The notes below the pieces were generated by a model. That model was not told where the DNA came from. It ran no database searches and saw only the letters and a program-made list of their open reading frames with translations. Source: Tausonia pullulans (taxonomy: Eukaryota; Basidiomycota; Tremellomycetes; Cystofilobasidiales; Mrakiaceae). From it: DNA of 64,000 nt. Shown here piece after piece: positions 32,076 through 44,117 of the stretch. Where the stretch lies: assembly GCA_951802195.1 (NCBI GenBank), contig OX637627.1, positions 806,001-870,000 on the forward strand. The letters are read 5' to 3'. The position numbers were made by a program, and so were the translations under genes. The first letter of the stretch is position 1, and each line of letters starts with the position of its first letter.

Positions 32076-35000
32076 CTACTGAAGCCGCCGGGCTTGAGGT
32101 GTGCGCTCCCTCTCGCGCTCAATCTGTCTGTTGAGCAGTGATGCGTCAGTGTTGGACGACAACCAAGATGAGCCCCTCCTGCTCACTTAAACTGCTTCCG
32201 CCCGTTGCTAGCCATCTCGACGATGAAGACGATCGCGACGATCCTAATGACCGAAAAAGGAAGGTTAGCCTTGCCTTCACAACACAGAGATGATGCCACC
32301 ACTTACAAGATCTGGCAGAGGAAAAATAGCTCGCCGAAGCCCTGAACAACTCTCCTTCCCAAGCGATCGACGACCCATCCAGGCCTCAATCGGATGAGCC
32401 AATCGCTCGGCCCATCGCTCGGGGCGCTCCTTAATCTCTTTCCATCCCTACCGATGCTCTGAACGAGGAGGTATTCGTCGTCCTCGTCGTCCTCGCTGAC
32501 ATCGGCCCCGCTGCCCTGGCTCACCATCGCACCGTCGAGAAGCCCCCGCTCCGCCTCAAGCCGCTGGATCGCGAGCTCGCGCTTCGTTGGTGGTCGGAGG
32601 ACATTGAACGTGTAAGGGTCCTCCCCTCGCTCAACGGCAGCGCGGACTCGACGAGCGCGGAACGTCCGTCGGTCAACGCGGTCCTGGTCCTCCGTCGCGG
32701 AGTCGATCTCCGGTTCCGGGTAAAAGGTCGTCTCGAACGGGTCGTTGTCGTTGTCCATGGCGGCGGTGGTGGTGGACCTGCGTAGGATACGGAGAGAGGA
32801 GGGGAGGAGATCGGCCCAAAGGGCGTGTTGCTCGGATCGAAGGCTGAGGGCCTGGGTGCTGGTGGGGCCTGAGATGATGGTCATGGCGGTGGCGGTGGTC
32901 ACCGAAGGAAGAGGTTCGGACCAGGCGATAGGACGTTCGCGGGCGAGGAGGTCGATGAGGTCGTATGTCTGGGACGAGGTCTTCGACTGCGAGAGTGACC
33001 CGGGAAGGAGGATCGTCGGCGAGGCAGGCCCACTGTCTTCAGACGAGGCGAGCGAGAGGTGGAGAGTCTGGCTGAGCGGGTCAACGGAGGTGACGAGCGC
33101 CGCTTCGCGAGATGGTGGCGGCTGGATGAGGTGGTGATTGACCTCGACGTTGTGCGGCTCGTCCGAGATGCCCGCTTCCTCTTCCTCGTCCTCGTCATCC
33201 GCCCCAGAAGAGGATTCGTCTAGGAAGACATCGCGAGAAGATGTCTGCTGGCCGGCGGTATCGGCGGGGATCGCCCAACTTTCGAGCGACATCTCGCGGA
33301 GCTTCCGTCGCCTGTCCGAGCCAGCTGAATCGCGGACGAGGGAAGACATAGGCTCAAGAGGAGCAGTCCCGACCTCATCAAGCCATGAACGGCGAGCTTT
33401 GCGGCCGAGTGAGGGGGAGAGATCACTACGGTCGCGGATATCGTCATCGTCGTCGTCGGACGAGCCGTCCATCGTGAGGAGAGCGAGGTCTGCGAAACCC
33501 TTGGGGGTCATGGAGGCGTCGTCTGAGGCTGCCGACGTGTCCGACTGGGCGGCAACGAGGGAAGCACGAGGGCTCTCAAAGGTTGCGAGGGAGATACGTT
33601 TGCGGAGTTTGCGCGACTCGATCGCCCGCCTGTTGCCTTGAGCCATACGGAAAGAGCCACTCGAGGGCTGGTGAGAGAGCGCACGGCCTCCGCCGCTGGG
33701 ATGACGCAAGGGGGAGGACGCCGAATTGCTCGTCGCGAGGTGCTGCTGATGAGATGAGAGACGCCCTTGCCGACTCTGCCCGGATTTGAGGGGCGAGAAG
33801 GTGAAGAACGAAGCCTCGACCTGAGGGGACGCGGATGATTTGTTCGCGGTGGTCGCCTTTTCCTGATCGCCAGAAGCCGAAGGTGAGAGCCTCTCCCGGC
33901 TTGTTCCAGGAATCTCAGCGGTGCTCCAGCCAGGAGAGGCCGCCTCCGCCACCGAGGCGCCCCCCTCATAGTCAAGGCCAGCTCGTTCAGCTTCACTCTC
34001 GAGGACCTCGTAGACGCCCTCGAGCTCCCGGCCCTCCCGCTCGGCCTGCTCGATCCGCTGATCCATCACGTCCCGATTCCGCCGCATCTCCTCATTCGCG
34101 AGCTCAAGCTCACGGATCTTACTGAGCAGCTGGCCGACGAGAGCGAGCTCGGCCTCCGTCTGCTCCTTTGGCGGAGCAGCGGCCGAAGCGGACGATGGAC
34201 CAGCTGAAGCCGCCGACGACGACGGCAATACGAGGAGCGCAGCGCCGGCGGAGGTGATTCCTGGCGTTCGGCGGATGGGCGTACCCGTGGCCGAGAGGAA
34301 TGGACCGAGGAGCGAGAGCGAGCGAGTCCGAGGGGAAGCCGGAGGAGAGAGGGTTGTTTGTGATGACGAGCATGACGACGACTCGTGGCGGTAGGCTCGC
34401 TGTTCTGGAGAAGGCGAGCGCGAACGGAGGAACTGCTCATGCGGTGACGAGAGAGTCGGAGAAGTGAACGGGTAGCCCTGACGAGCGGCCGCCTCGAGTC
34501 GATCCCTTCTCTCCCTCCACTCCCTCTCGAGCCTCGCCTTCCTCCTCTCTGCCCATCCGCCATCACCTTGCCCAGTCCCCGCGCTTCCACCCGTCGCTGC
34601 ATTCGTCTCCGCTGCTGTTCTCCTCTCAAGTTCAACATTCTTCTCCTTCAAGTTCTCCACCATCCCCTCCGTGCTCTCGAGCTGCTCTCTCAGGACCCCA
34701 ATCTCCTTCTCGAGCTTGCGAAGTCTCCTTCGACCCGCCTGGTCTGCCTCGGCTGTTTCAGCCTGGAGACGCTCGTATTGGACTGCGAGGGCGTCGTTCT
34801 CCTCCCGGAGAAAGGCGACAGCTGAGGGGGAGGCTGTGATAGACGGGGCGTGGGCGCGGTGATGGGTTGAGAACGTCGAGAAGACGGGGGAGGAGGCGGA
34901 GGATATGGACAGCGTTGAAACTCGTTTGGAGCGTGATGGGGAGGAGACGGAGACACCCGCCCCGGACGAGATGCTCGAAGGGTTCGAGAGGGAGGACGAT

Positions 35001-36517
35001 GACATCCCAGACGTGCGCGAGATGGGCCGTCCAAAGACCCAGCCGGGGTCGCCAGAGGCAGCCATGGGGGAGCCCGTCCAGCCGCTGCCAAGGGATGGTT
35101 TAGGGCTGCTGTGACCCATGCCTACGAGGTAGCGACGCGTACTCTCGCCCCCGCCAGCTGACGGCGTGGAGGCGTGACCGCATCCAGGGCGTTCCCTATC
35201 AGCAGTCGAGGCGGACGACGCCTCCAACTCGCTCTCGCCATCGTCGGTGATCCAGGAGGATGGTCGTTGGGAGATCTTCCTTGCGTGTGAGCGGCCAAAC
35301 GAGAGGGGCGAGCCACGCACCCGGCTGTTGCCAGCGACGCGGCTCGAATCTTGGAGAGGGAGCGCAGCGAGGAGCGACTCGTGCTTCTGGCGGAGGGCAA
35401 TGTTGCCTTCGAGGAGCGCCTGGCCGACGGCCGCTGCCTTGGCGAGTTCTGAAAGAGGGGAAAGAGGAATCGATGTTTTAGTGGGTGATACGATCAACAG
35501 CCGAGAGCAGAGCGCCTCCCGCGGCAGCAGATGGGAAGGGCATTCAATCACATGCCAAGCCGCATCTCTCGCGCGACTCGGTTATCTTCTCTCCTCTTCC
35601 TGCTGAGGGTGAGGCAAACGAGGCTGAGTTCCTCTTCCAGGCTAGAGGCTTCTCTAGCATAAAAAGACAAACACCTTGACGCGCTCGCAAGGGGGCGGGA
35701 GAAACTCAGAACAGCAGGGGTGGGCTAGACGCGCCACAGCCTACGCGGTTGAGGGATCAACACCACCATCCAACTCGCCGCAATATAATGTCCCTTGGTC
35801 CATGGACCAATCTGATGGACATCCAGGCAAACGAGAGCATGCTTGCCACTGGAGCCTCGCAAATACGCCAAGCAGCCGACAACACGACTCACCTCGCTCG
35901 CGCTCCCGGATCACCCGGTCAGCCTCCAGAAGGAGCCTATCAATCTCCTCCCGACTCCTGGCCTTGACCCACTCTTCCGTCACACCACCTGTCTCGGACT
36001 GTCTGCTAGCCTCGACATGGTTCTCGACGAGGGACGCGGCTGCGCCCGACGAAGCGGCGGCGGCGTCGACAACAGAGGCGGCGGAGGCGGCGACGAGTGG
36101 GGCGGGAACGAACGTCTGCTGCTGCTGCTTAAACTCCATCGCCGCCGTACTGTCCGTTGTCATTGCCGAGGGTTCGTTGGTGTCCGAGAAGAAGGCGGCG
36201 GGTAGCTGGGGCGAGTTCGGGTAGGGAGGAGGAGGGGGCGAAGGGAAGGGGATCAGCGTCGACGGCTCCGGCTCCTTCTGCGCAGCACTCGTCGCCGCGG
36301 GGAGCTGCTCGGGAGGGGGAGGGAGAAAGACATCGGGCTTGTTGGTGGGTGCTACTGCCGGCGATGACGATGCTTCCCAGAGCGTTGATGAGCGTATGGA
36401 GGGTGACAGCGACGGCCCAGCCCGTGTAGCGGCCGTCCTGGGCGTTGCATTGGGACGAGAGGACCGGGACCGGGCGCTGGGTGGGCGAGGCCTCGGCGTC
36501 TGAGGCTGGCGAAGCAT
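32076..36517 (-). CDS. large coiled-coil protein with C-terminal membrane anchor, HAP1_N-like start
   Basis: About 1300 residues. Provisional start ATG 36515-36517 (MLRQPQTPR); another in-frame ATG lies at 36161-36163. The first exon is Pro/Ala-rich, then EEWVKARSREEIDRLLLEAD leads across a 437-nt intron (about 35456-35892) into ELAKAAAVGQALLEGNIALR, a pattern seen in HAP1_N/Milton/BICD adaptors (LGxALLExNxxL). Coiled coils follow at about 34850-34560 and 34150-33960, separated by Ser-rich disordered stretches, then an acidic stretch (ADDEDEEEEAG). The C-terminal exons read FGELFFLCQILRIVAIVFIV, a single hydrophobic segment, then EMASNGRKQFK and QIERERERTPQARRLQ, stop TAG 32076-32078. A tail-anchored cargo adaptor is a reasonable inference; no enzyme motif is visible. 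The N-terminus is the weakest part. Confidence 0.6.
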
Positions 36518-37730
36518 CGCAGGAGCGGAAGGAGAGGCCCTCAGAGGGGACCGGTCGGTGGTGGTCGTCGAAGGGAAGGGAGAAGGGAAGGAGGAAGGAC
36601 AGAGTGAGGATGAGGAGGAGCGGGGAAGGTGCCAGTCGACGCGCCGGGTGCGGGGTCGGGAGCGCGTGGTTTCCTACTAGGGACTCGCTGACTTGCCGTA
36701 GAGGCGGGACAAGGGGCAAGGAAAACGAGAGAGAACGTCGGCGAAAGAGATGGGGGGGTGACTCGGGAGTGAGCAGAGGAAGGAAAGCGAAGCACGTGAA
36801 GGGAGAGCCTCCTCGACGCGCTTGACTTTGAGGTTGTCCCTAGCGATCAACCGAACGAACACTCGCAAGCAGCCCAAGGGTGACCCGCCACCGTGACATC
36901 CTGCGCACCCTAAGGACAGGTGACGCAGAGCTTATCAGCCTGTTTTCTTTGGTCATGTGACTCGCCTCGTTTTCATCTTCCAGCAGTTAGCACATTGTTT
37001 ATGGCACGGGGCGCGCCTGACTTCCCCGTAGACCGCAGCAGAGCAAGAGAGTGAGAGTCAATTCCTCTAGTCCAACTGGGCGTGCAAGCTGGGCCATCAT
37101 TTGCCCATCTGTGCAGTTGGCATTACAGGCACCCCTCGATGCATTGTGAGATGTAAGATGAGAGGCACTCGCAGCTGGTCCTGCGCGCCCTGAGGATCGT
37201 TCTCCCTCTCCATCAACCAGCAGTATCTCCCTGAGCCTGGATCGTCAGGGTATCTAGGATGTTGATCGCTAGCATGTCTGCAGTTCTTCGCAGACGATGT
37301 GGCGTCAAGGTCTGACCTCTTGCGCCGACGACTCTCTCCAGCCCGGATTCTCTCAATCGTCCCTACCATGTTCTCGTTCTGGTCTTTCTCTCTCTTTTTT
37401 TGTCTCTTCAAGTCGACATAAAGCCACACAGTCTCTCTGGCGCATGGGCCCAGCGAGCTGTCGCCCTTGTACAGCCGCGCCCCGCTCTTGCAACTCGCTG
37501 CCTCTCCAGCTTCTCCGAGTTCTTGCTCGCTGACGACCACCAGACGAACGACGGCCCGACGATGCTCGCCCCGACGCACTCGACCTCCCCGTAACCGACC
37601 TCCGACCGAGCCCCCCTTGGCCCTCTTCGCGATCTAGCGAGACCGACCCTTCCCCCCCTCCCCCCCGTCCTTTCCGCTCTCAGTCTCTCGCGCGCGCCCC
37701 TCCTCTCGCAGCCGTACCTCTCTAAACTCT
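36518..37730. other. 1.2 kb divergent intergenic region
   Basis: Between the coiled-coil gene (left) and the taxilin-like gene (right). A minus-strand ORF overlapping 36129-36719 contains a hydrophobic stretch (LLLILTLSFLLPFSLPF) but runs mostly through the other gene's first exon in another frame. The 37620-37730 part is pyrimidine-rich, as expected for a 5' leader. Nothing else recognised. Confidence 0.4.
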
Positions 37731-40383
37731 ATGCCTCCCGACCGAACGTCGTCGAGGCAGCAGCAGCAGGCCCAGCAGTCGCCATCATCACTGCTGCCCT
37801 CGTCATCGTCGTCATCGTCGCCGGCCGCACCAGTAGTTGCTGCCCCCAGCACGGCGGCCTCATCGACGCCCTCGTCAACCCCTACTTCGCCCGTCACGTC
37901 GTCCGTCCGGAAGCCCAGCGTATCATCCGGAAGCAAGACGACCACCGTCTCGGGCAAGAAGAAGGAGCCGACGGCGACGGATCCTGGAGCTATCTACGAG
38001 AGCCTTCAACAGCGGATTGCCGCGCTTGAGGTCGTCGAGCATGGCGAGGAGGAGGAGGAGCGTCGGTCGGGTGAGCAAGCAAGCAAGACGGTCCCACGCG
38101 ACCGAGCAGCCCTTTGTTCGGATCTCGCATTAACTGACGACGTGCCGGTCTTGTTCCCCTTGTCCAGCCGCCGAGGCACGCAAGTCTGCCAAGGAAGCTT
38201 CCGATCTTGAGTCCAAATACATCGATCTAGTGCGCGCGCTGCTCTCTGTCGCTGTGTCATCGGTTCGCAAACAAGCAAGCGCTGACAGGTTATGACTTGT
38301 CGACATCACTCGCCCACCGCACTTCTCTCTTTCTCTCTCTCTCCGCCGTTCATCGACCCTGTCCAGTTCCAAGAGATGAAGAAGCAGCAACGCCTGCACG
38401 AGCAGGAGCGTGGCAAGCTCATCAAGGACAAGGTACGCGCACGCGCGCCATTGAATTCCTTGCTCTTCCAGTTGCTAATCGCACCTTCATGACCTCTCTT
38501 GCAGGACATATGTGCGCTCATGCCTATGCTTTTGTCCTTCCCAGGTCAAGGCGCGTACACTGACTCCCCACGTGGATCGATCACTAGCTAAGAGCGCCCT
38601 GTCTAAGGCCAACGTCCACAAGACGAAACTTGAAGATTTTGCCCGAACGACACAAAAGGACAACAAGCGACTTCGCGTGAGGCGCCCAACAGTCCGATGG
38701 AGATGCTCTTCGCTCACTCGCTGACATACTGGACGGACAGGATGAGGTCGCACTACTCAGCTCCCAATTACGGACAGCTCGAGAAACTGTCCGTGATCCC
38801 ATCGCTCTCTTTCCCTCGTTGGATGATACCTGACGCCACCGCTATTGCAGATCGAGAAGCTCAAGCATTCGACCTCTTCGTCCCCCTCGTCCTTGGCCGC
38901 ACCGCAAGCGTCCTCTTCTACTTCGGTACCCTCCTCCCATGCCGCCAGCTCTTCCAGCCAGAGGCATGCCGCCCAGAACGCAGGCCAAGCTCTGCCTCTC
39001 ACAGACAACGCTCGACCGGAGGAGGTGACCATCCTAGTCTCTTGGGCGAATGCTCCAAGTTCCGTTGGTGTGAGTCCTCCTCCTTTCTAGGCTCCCTCCC
39101 AATAGAACACAGGGGCCTGACGCAAACTCTTTCTATCTCGAAGTCCGCACCAGTCCCCTTCAAGATTCCCCGCGCCCTCCCCCTCTCCCGCGTCCTCTCT
39201 GCCTTCATCTCACACGTCTCCAGCAAGCTCTCGCCTTCATCAACTCCCTCAGTCTCAGCATCTTCAACCACCTCTTCCTCCTCCTCCTCCTCCTCCTCCA
39301 AAGCCCGCAAGGCTGCTTCCCTCGCCACCCCGTCTCCATCTGCAGCAACGATTTCTTCCAATACCGCCACCCATAATACCCCAGACTTCATCCTTACCCA
39401 TCCGAGCGCGCCCAACTTCCTCCCGCTCTCTCCCGCCCTCACTGTCGATGAGGCCCATCTAGACGAGGGCGACGTCCTCCTTGCGATAGAGATCATGGAT
39501 CTCACCAGCCTTTTCTTCCCAGAGGCGTCCTCATCATCTGCTGTTTTGGATGGCGCCGTTTCGACAGCCTCAACCTTGACAGCACCAACGACGCCGTCGT
39601 CCAAAACAAGCAAGCGGACCCAGTCGTCAGCCGGCCGGAAACGCGAAGCGGCTGCTGCAGCTGCGTCCGCCGTTCCTGCCGTTCCGTCTACACCCCTCTC
39701 CTCCTCCGCGGAAGCGTCTCTTGCTGCCGCCCACGAGTGGGCCCGCACGCTCATCTCCAACACGATGGAGACGGCCGTCCGGGAACGGCTCAAGGGCGTC
39801 TTAAAGCAGTATGAGGCGAGGGAGAGGCAGTTCGAGGCTGTTCTTAGGTCGAAGGAATTGGAGATTCTGCTGGCGAAGGCAAGGAGCGAGGAGGCGAAAT
39901 TGAGGGCTGATGAGGCGCATCTGGATGCGGAGCAGTGGGAAGCGGAGGTAAGTTTGCTGCCTTACTGTCTGTCGTCTTCACTCCTCTTCTGATTTGGAAT
40001 CTCCTCTCACAGACGGCTCGGAACGTCGATATGATAATCGCCGCACGTCGGGACGCCACTGCTGTGCGCCACTTATTCTGCTTTTCTGGAGCTCTCTTTT
40101 ATGCATCGTCATCGCTGACGACCATCGCCTTTGCTTGCGCTTTCTCCAGCTCCACCAGCGCTACCTCGACGTCGTTCGCCAGCCACCCTCCATGCAGCAG
40201 CTCCAGGCACTCGTGGGCATCACATTCGAGGAGGAGCAACTGACCCGGCAACGGATCGAGGAGGCCGTTGCGGCTTCGGGTCTGGATGAGGACGACGACG
40301 ATGAGGACGATGAGGACGACGATGAGGACGACGACGACGAGGAGGACCATGATGAGGACGAGAGTGAAGGGGAGGGGGGATGA
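37731..40383 (+). CDS. taxilin-like coiled-coil protein with ubiquitin-like insertion and acidic tail
   Basis: Start ATG 37731 (MPPDRTSSRQQQQ); stop TGA 40381-40383. The N-terminus is Gln/Ser-rich. The taxilin core begins with LQQRIAALE, QEMKKQQRLHEQERGKLIKD and SALSKANVHKTKLEDFAR-TTQKDNKRLR (38580-38680), then DEVALLSSQLRTARE. Instead of continuing, the frame runs into a Ser/Ala-rich linker and ARPEEVTILVSWANAPSSV, spliced to VPFKIPRALPLSRVLSAFIS (39155-39215) and, after a Ser-rich loop, LPLSPALTVDEAHLDEGDVL (about 39420-39480), which has ubiquitin/SUMO-fold character. The taxilin pattern resumes at ERLKGVLKQYEARERQFEAV and LRSKELEILLAKARSEEAKL (about 39785-39900). The C-terminus is LQLHQRYLDVVRQ and a long Asp/Glu run. 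Taxilins bind syntaxins and act in vesicle traffic. Intron borders around the insertion are by eye, and one donor (gtccgt) is unusual. Confidence 0.55.
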
Positions 40384-40890
40384 GTTCTCAACGAGATGAA
40401 AGAAGCCAACTAAAAACATGCCGACCTAAACTTTTGCATCTCACCATCGTGCGTGACCTGCCTTCTCAGCCGGGCGATTGCAGCCACGTTCAATGCTCTC
40501 TCCGTTTCTTTGGGCTAAATGAGCGAGATGGAAGAGGGGAATGACCTTGAGGTGATCAGATGAGGTTGCGGCTCGCATGAAAAGGGACGAACGTGGCGGT
40601 GGTTTCCACCCTTATTTGCCCGCGAGGAACGTGCTCGCTCGCGACAAGCAGCGCGCCGCTGGGTCAGCGCCGCAGGACACCCTCGCTCTGTCTCCCAACC
40701 CTCATCCCAACACCCTTCATTCCACTTTCTTCTTCCTCTCTGCGCACCCGCTACATCCAGCCGTTCCCGGAACAACCGCCAGCCCGCGCCGTCGCGCCTA
40801 GGGCCGTCCGTGCTCGCCCGCCTTCATTCTCCCCACCTGCATTCAACTCGACGCGTCTCGTTCTCTTGCTGTCCCCTCTTGCCGCCCACC
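40384..40890. other. intergenic/promoter of the GT4 gene
   Basis: About 500 bp, becoming strongly C/T-rich near the ATG at 40891 (ctcttgccgcccaccatg, good Kozak context). No gene seen. Confidence 0.45.
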
Positions 40891-43800
40891 ATGAAGTTCT
40901 CCCAACCCTCGACTTTCCCCCTCACCCCGCCCTTCACGCCCTCGTCCTCCTCCTGGTCCGATGAGATCCACTACGACCACCACCCCCAGCACTCGGCCCC
41001 GCTCGAGCGCGTTGACTCGTTCGACCTTGATGGGTCCGTCGCCAGGTCGTACGACTGGGAGGAGTCCGATGGGTCCGGATCCGAGAGCGGAGGGGAAGAG
41101 CATGTTGATGAGCCAATGGATGAGCCCTTGGGAGGGGGCGGCAAGGCCAGCTTGTCGCCAATGGACGGAGGACGGTTAGGCACATTGGACGAGGAGGACA
41201 ACGAGGGGGACGCGGACGCGTTGCAGGAGAGGGAGAAGGGCGCTGGAGGCTCAGCGAAGCTAAGGGTTGTCATTGTCACGGGTCAGTCTGTTTTCCTTTC
41301 AAGTTCTCTGCTTCGGGACGTCGGACGGAGGGAAGGGAGGCATCTGGCGAGGCGACAGGGTGTCTCTCGAGTCTGAGCGATAGCGAGAGGTTCGGTAGAT
41401 GTCGTCGTGCTGCACACCGTAGGCGTCGAACTACAGTCGTTCCTCTCGAGTTCAAAAGCCTTGCTCAAAACATCTCAGAGAAAGACTACACTGGACCCTT
41501 CAGAGCGGCGCTGACATGCTTTCGACGATGGCTGGCTCTCGCAGAGAACTTCCTGCCCAAGGTCGACGGCGTCACCCGAACGCTGGCGCGGCTCCTCGAG
41601 CACCTCCACAATGAGGGCCACGAGGCTCTCCTCTGCGGGCCAGAGACAGGCATGGTGAGTTCAAGCTCTCTGTGTCATATGTGGCGGCATTGAACTGTCC
41701 AGCAGTCGCTCTAATGCCCTTTTCATCCGCGCTGCCGATCCACGTACCTTCTCTCCCTTCTCCATATCTCCTCCCAGTCCCACTACGCCTCTCACCCGCT
41801 CGTCGGAACCCTTGGAATTCCTCTCGTCGTCTACCCAGGCCTTAAGCTCAATTTCCTCCGGCCCAAGTTTATGCGCGAGATTGAGGAATTTGTGCGTGTG
41901 GCGAGCGCTTGTTCGAAACATTGTCGTGAGAAGCTTTCGCTAACGCCTGACGGCTCAATTTCATAGAAACCCGATGTGATTCATATGGTCGTGAGTACTT
42001 TGAAATGGCTGATCCCTGCCTCCTTGCTACATCACTGAGCGCATACTTGTCTTTTCGTCGCTTGCCATTTCAGGATCCGGTAAGCTCTGTGGACCTCAAG
42101 CCTCTGCCAATTGTCGCAACGCAGCAGTTGACCCTCTCTCTCCATCCACACAGATTTGGCTTGGAGGACAGACCCTCATGGGTCTTGAGCTCGGCTGGGC
42201 CGGCGAGAAGTGGACTGGCGAGAAAGGCCCTGGCGTCGGAGGCGGTGTCCGGGGAGCCGTCGTGGCGAGCTACCACACGTAAGTGCTTTCTGCCGCAGTC
42301 AAACTCTGGACAATTCAGGGCTGACAATCGCTTCCTTCACAGCAACCTAGCGACCTATGCGACCCTCTTTGGCCTTCCTTGGCTTGAGCCGGTCATCTGG
42401 ATCTGGCAGCGTTGGCTTTACTCAAAGTACGTTCAATCTAGCTTTCGTCTGGTCTAGCGCTGCTGACTAGACTCTCCTTCTCTCCAGATGCCGGCTCTAC
42501 CTTTGCCCTTCACAGTCCACCATGGACATGCTTGACTCGCACTCCCTCCCCAATGCCCGCATGTGGTCCCGCGGTGTCGACCTTACGCACTTCAATCCTG
42601 GCCGTAGGAGCGAGACGTTGCGCGCTAGCTGGGGTATCACTCCGGCGGTGCTGTTCAAGGAGAAGGAGGAAGAAGACAGATTTGGACAGCAGCAACATAC
42701 GAGGCACGTTTCGGGTCTCGCTACACCTCCGGAGAGCCCAGCATTGGGGCCGGTTGATGCAACGGTGCCTCTGAACCTGTCCGCCTTGTCTGAGGGGCCG
42801 ATCTCCTTCGAGGGAGCCGATAATCAGACGGCCATTCTATATGTTGGCAGAATGTAGGCAGCTCTCATCTCTCTCCCTCCTACTCATCCGGCGACTAATT
42901 CTGTACAAACGTTATCAGTTCATGGGAAAAGAACCTCCACCTCCTCCTCCGCGCCCACGCCCAGCTTCTCACTCTCCTCGCTCCTTCCGGCACTAGACCC
43001 CCCAAGCTCATCTTCGTTGGCGACGGTCCCGCCCGAGCCGAACTCGAAGCGACCTGCCTCGAACGCAAGATCGATGCCCGGTTCCTCGGCCACCAGACGG
43101 GTACCAACCTCGCCGAGTGCTACGCGAGCGCGGATCTCTTTGCGTTCCCGAGCTTCACCGAGACCTTTGGTAAGCACTCCCCTTATCTTCTAGCCTTCGT
43201 TGGAGATTCTAATGATGCACACTCCAGGTCAAGTTGTCCTCGAAGCGCTTGCATCTGGCCTCCCCGTCGTCGGCCTCGATGCCGAGGGCACCCGCGACCT
43301 CGTCCGCCCCTCTCAGACCGGCCATCTACTTCCTCTCCCTCTAGGCGCACGCGACTGGCCTGCGGCTCTTCGATCCGGCCGTGGCCAAATGTTTAACCGT
43401 GCCGCAGCGGATTACGCGGCTCTCCTTGCGAGAGGTGTTTTAAGGGTTGGGGAGAGGCGGGAGATGGGTCGTCGGGCCGCAAATGGCACGCAAGGACGGA
43501 CGTGGCACGAGGCCATGGAGATGTGCGTTTCGTCCTACCGGGAGGCCATCACGATCTCCCAATCTCGCGCTTCGCTCCTCCAACGAGCCTCGCTCGATCA
43601 TCGACGGCGCCAGAACGCTACCGTCGCTGGCAGCGGCGACACGAAGCGGCGGCCTATTCGAGCCAAGGTCGGCCGTGTCCTAGGTCGGCTACGAGGGTCC
43701 AAGTCGGGCTCGTCGTTTTCTGCGCCAGGAGGCGATCATGAGACGCTCTGGAAGCTCAAGACGCTCACCAAGGTTCTCATCCTCCTATGTACATGCTTCC

Positions 43801-43922
43801 ATCTCTCCCTCTGTATTCCCGTGCGTGTGGCTAACCCTCTCTCCTCCCGCTCAGACCTTCTTTATATCTTCTACACGACCATCGGGGCAAGCGCCACTGT
43901 CCCTCCTACCATCGTCATCTAG
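40891..43922 (+). CDS. GT4-family glycosyltransferase (GT-B fold)
   Basis: Retaining nucleotide-sugar glycosyltransferase related to bacterial/plant SqdX/SQD2 and alpha-mannosyltransferases. Start ATG 40891 (MKFSQPSTFPLTPP), followed by an acidic disordered region to about 41260 and the first strand LRVVIVT. Next exons: ENFLPKVDGVTRTLARLLEH (acceptor loop), HEALLCGPETGM, GIPLVVYPGLKLNFLRPKF, KPDVIHMV, DPIWLGGQ, VASYHTNLATYA. The C-terminal domain holds WSRGVDLTHFNPGRRSE, SWEKNLHLLLRAHAQLL, PPKLIFVGDGPARAELEATC, ADLFAFPSFTETFGQVVLEA with the E-x7-E motif (about 43135-43240), and GLPVVGLDAEGTRDLV. A hydrophobic stretch near the end (KVLILLCTCFHLSLCIP) may be a membrane anchor or an unspliced intron; the stop at 43922 is therefore tentative. 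Substrate cannot be read from sequence. Confidence 0.82.
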
Positions 43923-44117
43923 ACTTAGGAACGACACCCTTCATTTTTCCTCCCTCCCCTCTTTACTTTCGCTTCTTCGCTCTCCTCTTCTCCAAATCTC
44001 AATCCACGAACGTCTAATGCCCAGCTCGCTCTATCTCGATATCGCTAGATTTTTCTTTTGCTTCCGTTTTCCTATTCCCTCGTCCACGAATAATGTCCAC
44101 GAATAATTTTACGCACA

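Noticed and set aside
33138-33641. 167-codon plus-strand ORF inside the coiled-coil gene
   Set aside because: It is the complement of an acidic Ser-rich coding exon; GC-rich codons produce long antisense ORFs throughout the window.
36129-36719. Minus-strand 196-codon ORF with a hydrophobic stretch and cysteines, possible secreted protein
   Set aside because: It overlaps the first exon of the coiled-coil gene in another frame, and the frame that continues into downstream exons is the other one. Kept only as a doubt about that gene's N-terminus.
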